The position numbers and the translations under genes were made by a program. Below, piece by piece: positions 32,053-35,147 of a stretch of 35,147 bases of DNA; the stretch's first letter is position 1, and each line of letters begins with the position of its first letter. The notes under the pieces were generated by a model. It saw only the letters and a program-made list of their open reading frames with translations, made no database searches and was not told the DNA's origin. Source of the DNA: an uncultured Prevotellaceae bacterium (GTDB taxonomy: Bacteria; Bacteroidota; Bacteroidia; Bacteroidales; Bacteroidaceae); contig CAMNJY010000005.1 in NCBI GenBank assembly GCA_946541745.1, positions 1-35,147 on the forward strand. Direction: 5' to 3'.

Positions 32053-33444
32053 ATGAAAAAACAACTATTTTTAGCTTGGGTCACACTGCTGGCCTTGTCC
32101 GTGCAGGCGCAGACCGCCCGCAAGTTGACCGTCAACATCACACCCGACGGCCAGTCCAACATGGTAGCCTATCTGCCACTACAGCCCACGGGCCGCGCCG
32201 TGGTCGACTGTCCCGGTGGCGGCTACAGCCACCTGTCCATGCAGAACGAAGGCCACGACTGGGCCGACTACTTCAACCGTCAGGGCATAGCCTACTTCGT
32301 GCTCACCTACCGCATGCCTAAGGGCAACCGCTCCATCCCCTTGGGCGATGCGCAGCAGGCCATCCGCACCGTCCGCGACTCGGCCCAGGCCTGGGGGGTC
32401 AACCCCCGCGACGTGGGCATCATGGGCTTCTCTGCCGGCGGCCATCTGGCCGCATCGGTGTCTACTCACAGCGAGTTCTACAGCCGCCCCGACTTCAGCA
32501 TACTCTTCTACCCCGTCATTTCCATGAACCAGCGCGAAAGCCATAAGGGTTCGTGCGTCAACTTCCTCGGCGAGCAGGGGTGCCAGGATGAGCAACTGGT
32601 CAAAGCCTGGTCGGCCCACAACGCCGTAGTGAGCCACCTGACACCGCCGGCCATCGTCATCACAGCCAGCGACGACGGGGCTGTGCCCCCGGTGACCAAC
32701 GGCATAGCCTACTATCTGGCCATGCGCCGCGCCGGCAACAACTGCGCCCTCTACGTCTATCCCACGGGAGGCCACGGTTTCGGCTTCCGCAGTTCGTGGG
32801 CCTACCACGACCAGATGCTGGGCGACCTCACCCGCTGGCTGCAGACGCTGCCCTCGCCCCGCCGTGATGCCGTCCGCGTGGCCTGCATCGGCAACAGCAT
32901 CACCCACGGTTCGGGCATCGACATGCAGGAGCTGCGCGGCTATCCCGCCCAGCTGCAGCGCCTCCTGGGCAGCGGCTATCAGGTCAAGAACTACGGTGTT
33001 GGGGCACGCTGCATGATGGCCACCTCCGACCATCCCTACATGCAGGAGCAGTCGTGGCGCGACGCCCAGGCCTTCCTGCCCAATATCGTCATCATCAAGC
33101 TGGGCACCAACGACTCCAAGGACTACCAGTGGAACCAGCGACAGTATGAGCGCGACTATCAGCTCATGATCGACACCCTGCGCGCACTGCCCTCCAAGCC
33201 CGCCATCTACCTCTGCACGCCCATCAAGGCTTTCCGCGACAAGTGGGGCATCACCGACTCCGTCATTGTCGGCGGCGTCATTCCCTCTATCCAGAAGCTG
33301 GCTAAGAAGAACAAACTGCCCGTCATCGACCTTCACGCCCTGATCACCGACCCGAAGGACATGACCGGCGACATGATCCACCCCAACGCCAACGGTGCCC
33401 GCCGCATGGCCGAATACATTGCCGAACAACTGAAAGCCCTATAG
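32053..33444 (+). CDS. Two-domain esterase: alpha/beta hydrolase fused to SGNH hydrolase
   Basis: The 463-aa protein has a signal peptide (MKKQLFLAWVTLLALSVQAQ) and two complete-looking catalytic domains. The first (about 25-270) is a BD-FAE/acetylesterase-like alpha/beta hydrolase: DCPGGGYSHL oxyanion region, GFSAGGH with Ser127, Asp208 in SDDGAVPP and His241 in GGHGFGF. The second (about 274-463) is a GDSL/SGNH hydrolase: GNSITHGSG with Ser282, GTND with Asn353, and DMIHPNANG with Asp440 and His443. Both catalytic sets are intact, so it may remove two kinds of ester (for example acetyl groups at different sugar positions). It lies 27 bp after the CE7 gene and 4 bp before GH28. Substrates are inferred from context. 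Confidence 0.88.
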   Translation: MKKQLFLAWVTLLALSVQAQTARKLTVNITPDGQSNMVAYLPLQPTGRAVVDCPGGGYSHLSMQNEGHDWADYFNRQGIAYFVLTYRMPKGNRSIPLGDAQQAIRTVRDSAQAWGVNPRDVGIMGFSAGGHLAASVSTHSEFYSRPDFSILFYPVISMNQRESHKGSCVNFLGEQGCQDEQLVKAWSAHNAVVSHLTPPAIVITASDDGAVPPVTNGIAYYLAMRRAGNNCALYVYPTGGHGFGFRSSWAYHDQMLGDLTRWLQTLPSPRRDAVRVACIGNSITHGSGIDMQELRGYPAQLQRLLGSGYQVKNYGVGARCMMATSDHPYMQEQSWRDAQAFLPNIVIIKLGTNDSKDYQWNQRQYERDYQLMIDTLRALPSKPAIYLCTPIKAFRDKWGITDSVIVGGVIPSIQKLAKKNKLPVIDLHALITDPKDMTGDMIHPNANGARRMAEYIAEQLKAL

Positions 33445-33448
33445 CCCT

Positions 33449-34996
33449 ATGAAAAGCCCCGTATTATTCACCCTCCTCCTACTCGCAGGTTCGCTATGCT
33501 GCGGCGCCGCCGCAGCCACAACCCCAACCGCAGCCCCAACCGCCGCAGCCCCAGTCTTCAACGTCCGCGACTATGGCGCCAAGGGCGACGGCCACACGCT
33601 CGACTCCCCCGCCATCAACGCCGCCATCGAGGCTGCCGTCAGCAGCGGGGGCGGACAGGTACTTTTGCCTGCAGGCACCTACCTATCGGGCTCCATCCGC
33701 TTGAAATCCAACATCGACCTGCACCTCGCCGCCGGTTGCACCATCCTTGCCGTCAACCCCAAGAAGTACTCCTCTGCTGGGGGAACTGAGGGGCAACCTT
33801 TCTACGACGAGTCAGAGTCCTTCGGCGGATTCCCGGAATATCAGGACGGCGGCCACACCTACTTCCACAACTCGCTCATCTGGGCCGAGGGCCAGACCAA
33901 CGTCAGCATCACCGGTCACGGCATGATCGACGGCGAGGGCCTCACCCGTATGGACACCGAGAAGGCAGGCATCGTGCAGGGGGGCTCCATAGGCACCGGC
34001 GACAAAGCCATCGCCCTGAAGCTCTGCCGGCAGGTCACCATCCGCGACATCACCATCTACCGGGGCGGCCACTTCGCCATCATCATGACCGGTTGCGACC
34101 TCTCCACCATCGACAACGTCACCATCGACACCAACCGCGACGGCTTCGACATCGACTGCTGTAAATATATGACCATCACCAACTGCCGCATCAACACCCC
34201 CGCCGACGATGCCCTGGTTCTTAAGTCGTCGTATGCCCTGAAGCGCCCTGTGCTCTGCGAGCACATTGCCGTCAGCAACTGCAACATCACGGGGTTCAAG
34301 TGCGGCACGCTGCTCGACGGCACTTACGTACCTGCCAAGGTAGGCTGGGTGTGCGGTCGCTTTAAGCTGGGCACCGAGTCAAATGGCGGCTATCGCAACA
34401 TCTCGCTCACCAACAGCACGTTCATGTACTCCTCAGGACTCGCCTTCGAGGAGGTAGACCAAGGCAGGATGGAGAACATCGTCGTGTCCAACATCACCAT
34501 GTCGCACGTACACCACTACCCCATCTACATCACCACCGGTTGCCGCAACCGCGGTCCCAAGGAGGTGACGCGCAAGTCCTCAGCCCGCGACATACAGATC
34601 AGTAACGTCATCGCCGACGACTGCGACTCGCTCTGCTCTATCATCGTCACCGGCATGAAGGACGAACCCGTGCGCAACGTCTGGCTCTCCAACATCCGTC
34701 TCTACTTCCGTGGCGGCGGCACACCCGACCTGGTGAACAAAGACTACCGCGAGCAGGGCACCAACTATCCCGAGCCGAAATTTGCCGGATGGACGCCCGC
34801 CTACGGCCTCTACGCCCGTCACGTCGAGGGCCTTCACGTCAACGACGTCACCTTCCGCTACGAGCGTCCCGATTTCCGACCCGCCGTTGTCCTCGACGAT
34901 GTCCATGGCTGCACGCTCCGCTACATTGATGCACCAACAGAGCCGGACGTCGACAAGGTCGTGCAGTTCCGCTCGTCGGACGTTAAGGTCGAGTGA
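33449..34996 (+). CDS. GH28 polygalacturonase-family enzyme
   Basis: GH28 right-handed beta-helix enzymes hydrolyse galacturonic-acid linkages in homogalacturonan or rhamnogalacturonan. The 515-aa product has a signal peptide (MKSPVLFTLLLLAGSLCCGA) and then a low-complexity TPTAAPTAAAP linker. It opens with FNVRDYGAKGDGHTLDSPAI, typical of the family. The catalytic region has NRDGFDID (Asp231, Asp234, Asp236), PADDALVLKS (Asp253/Asp254) and LGTESNGGYRNI, the counterpart of the family's GSE..GG motif. EYQDGGHTYFHNSLIW near 130 is also family-like. Whether it is exo- or endo-acting, or rhamnogalacturonan-specific, cannot be decided here. The final 22 bases of the gene lie in a direct repeat that recurs at the window end. 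It is the last complete gene seen; the operon may continue. Confidence 0.92.
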   Translation: MKSPVLFTLLLLAGSLCCGAAAATTPTAAPTAAAPVFNVRDYGAKGDGHTLDSPAINAAIEAAVSSGGGQVLLPAGTYLSGSIRLKSNIDLHLAAGCTILAVNPKKYSSAGGTEGQPFYDESESFGGFPEYQDGGHTYFHNSLIWAEGQTNVSITGHGMIDGEGLTRMDTEKAGIVQGGSIGTGDKAIALKLCRQVTIRDITIYRGGHFAIIMTGCDLSTIDNVTIDTNRDGFDIDCCKYMTITNCRINTPADDALVLKSSYALKRPVLCEHIAVSNCNITGFKCGTLLDGTYVPAKVGWVCGRFKLGTESNGGYRNISLTNSTFMYSSGLAFEEVDQGRMENIVVSNITMSHVHHYPIYITTGCRNRGPKEVTRKSSARDIQISNVIADDCDSLCSIIVTGMKDEPVRNVWLSNIRLYFRGGGTPDLVNKDYREQGTNYPEPKFAGWTPAYGLYARHVEGLHVNDVTFRYERPDFRPAVVLDDVHGCTLRYIDAPTEPDVDKVVQFRSSDVKVE

Positions 34997-35147
34997 AAGT
35001 CTGTGCAGCTATTCTTGACTACGAATTATACGAATTTTACGAATCATGCGTATTGGGCTTCTGCTGAGCACCACCCATAGCTAATTCGTACAGTCGGACG
35101 TTAAGGTCGAGTGAAAGTCTGTGCAGCTATTCTTGACTACGAATTAT
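34975..35147. repeat. 55-bp direct repeat, 118-bp period, at window end
   Basis: Positions 34975-35029 are identical to 35093-35147, where the sequence stops. The first copy includes the last codons and stop of the GH28 gene; the second copy follows 63 bp of AT-rich DNA. Either a tandem 118-bp repeat continues outside the window, or this is an assembly end effect. Confidence 0.9.
35020..35090. repeat. acgaatt repeats and 9-bp inverted repeat
   Basis: Three near-tandem acgaatt units (35021-35045) and a distant inverted copy: tacgaatta at 35020-35028 pairs with taattcgta at 35082-35090. There is no T run to support a terminator. This style of repeat is seen in Bacteroidetes spacers. Confidence 0.4.

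Noticed and set aside
33770..33800. Repeat-derived insertion in GH28 (ctgctgggggaactgagggg)
   Set aside because: The stretch resembles spacer DNA but falls in a variable loop of the family, so natural coding is just as likely.

Overview
The window looks like a GC-rich member of the Bacteroidales, most likely Prevotellaceae (Prevotella/Segatella type). The evidence is two SusC/SusD pairs, Bacteroidetes promoter boxes (TTTG / TAnnTTTG), lipoproteins with Bacteroidetes-style signal peptides, A/T-rich starts without strong Shine-Dalgarno sequences, and secreted proteins ending in a short Por-secretion-like tail (GxYxxxGxKxxVK). The content is a polysaccharide utilisation locus (PUL) whose enzymes point to the rhamnogalacturonan-I / pectin backbone.

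Layout. (1) Positions 1-713 hold no large gene. About 85-338 folds on paper into a multi-stem structured RNA closed by a 16-position helix; I cannot assign it to a family. Next to it is a cluster of 'tatagcatag' repeats with a 14-bp palindrome, and on the minus strand a possible 39-codon ORF downstream of a TAACTTTG box. (2) 714-5303 (+) is a 1529-aa secreted PL11 rhamnogalacturonan lyase extended by autotransporter-type beta-strand repeats, followed by a terminator. (3) 5611-8526 (-) is a large secreted protein of unknown function with carbohydrate-binding-like beta domains, a perfect promoter and a strong bidirectional hairpin at its 3' end. (4) 8873-34996 (+) is one tightly packed 26-kb run of twelve genes: FAS1 lipoprotein, SusC, SusD, FAS1 lipoprotein, FAS1 lipoprotein, SusC, SusD, GH115, PL11, CE7 esterase, a two-domain esterase, and GH28. 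Gaps are at most 43 bp, with one ATGA overlap. (5) The last 150 bases carry a 55-bp direct repeat that runs to the window edge and includes the end of the GH28 gene.

How it may work (inference from families): FAS1 and SusD-like lipoproteins capture the glycan at the surface; PL11 lyases cut the rhamnogalacturonan backbone; CE7 and the two-domain esterase remove acetyl or other ester groups; GH115 removes a uronic-acid side group; GH28 trims galacturonic-acid linkages; and the two SusC/SusD pairs import the products. No regulator (HTCS, ECF sigma/anti-sigma), no GH105 or GH106, and no sugar-catabolism genes are in the window.

The least ordinary items are the unassigned structured RNA with two competing pairings, three multi-FAS1 lipoproteins interleaved with two divergent SusC/D pairs, the double-esterase fusion, and the PL11/beta-repeat fusion. 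All family assignments are from reading motifs; no searches were run.
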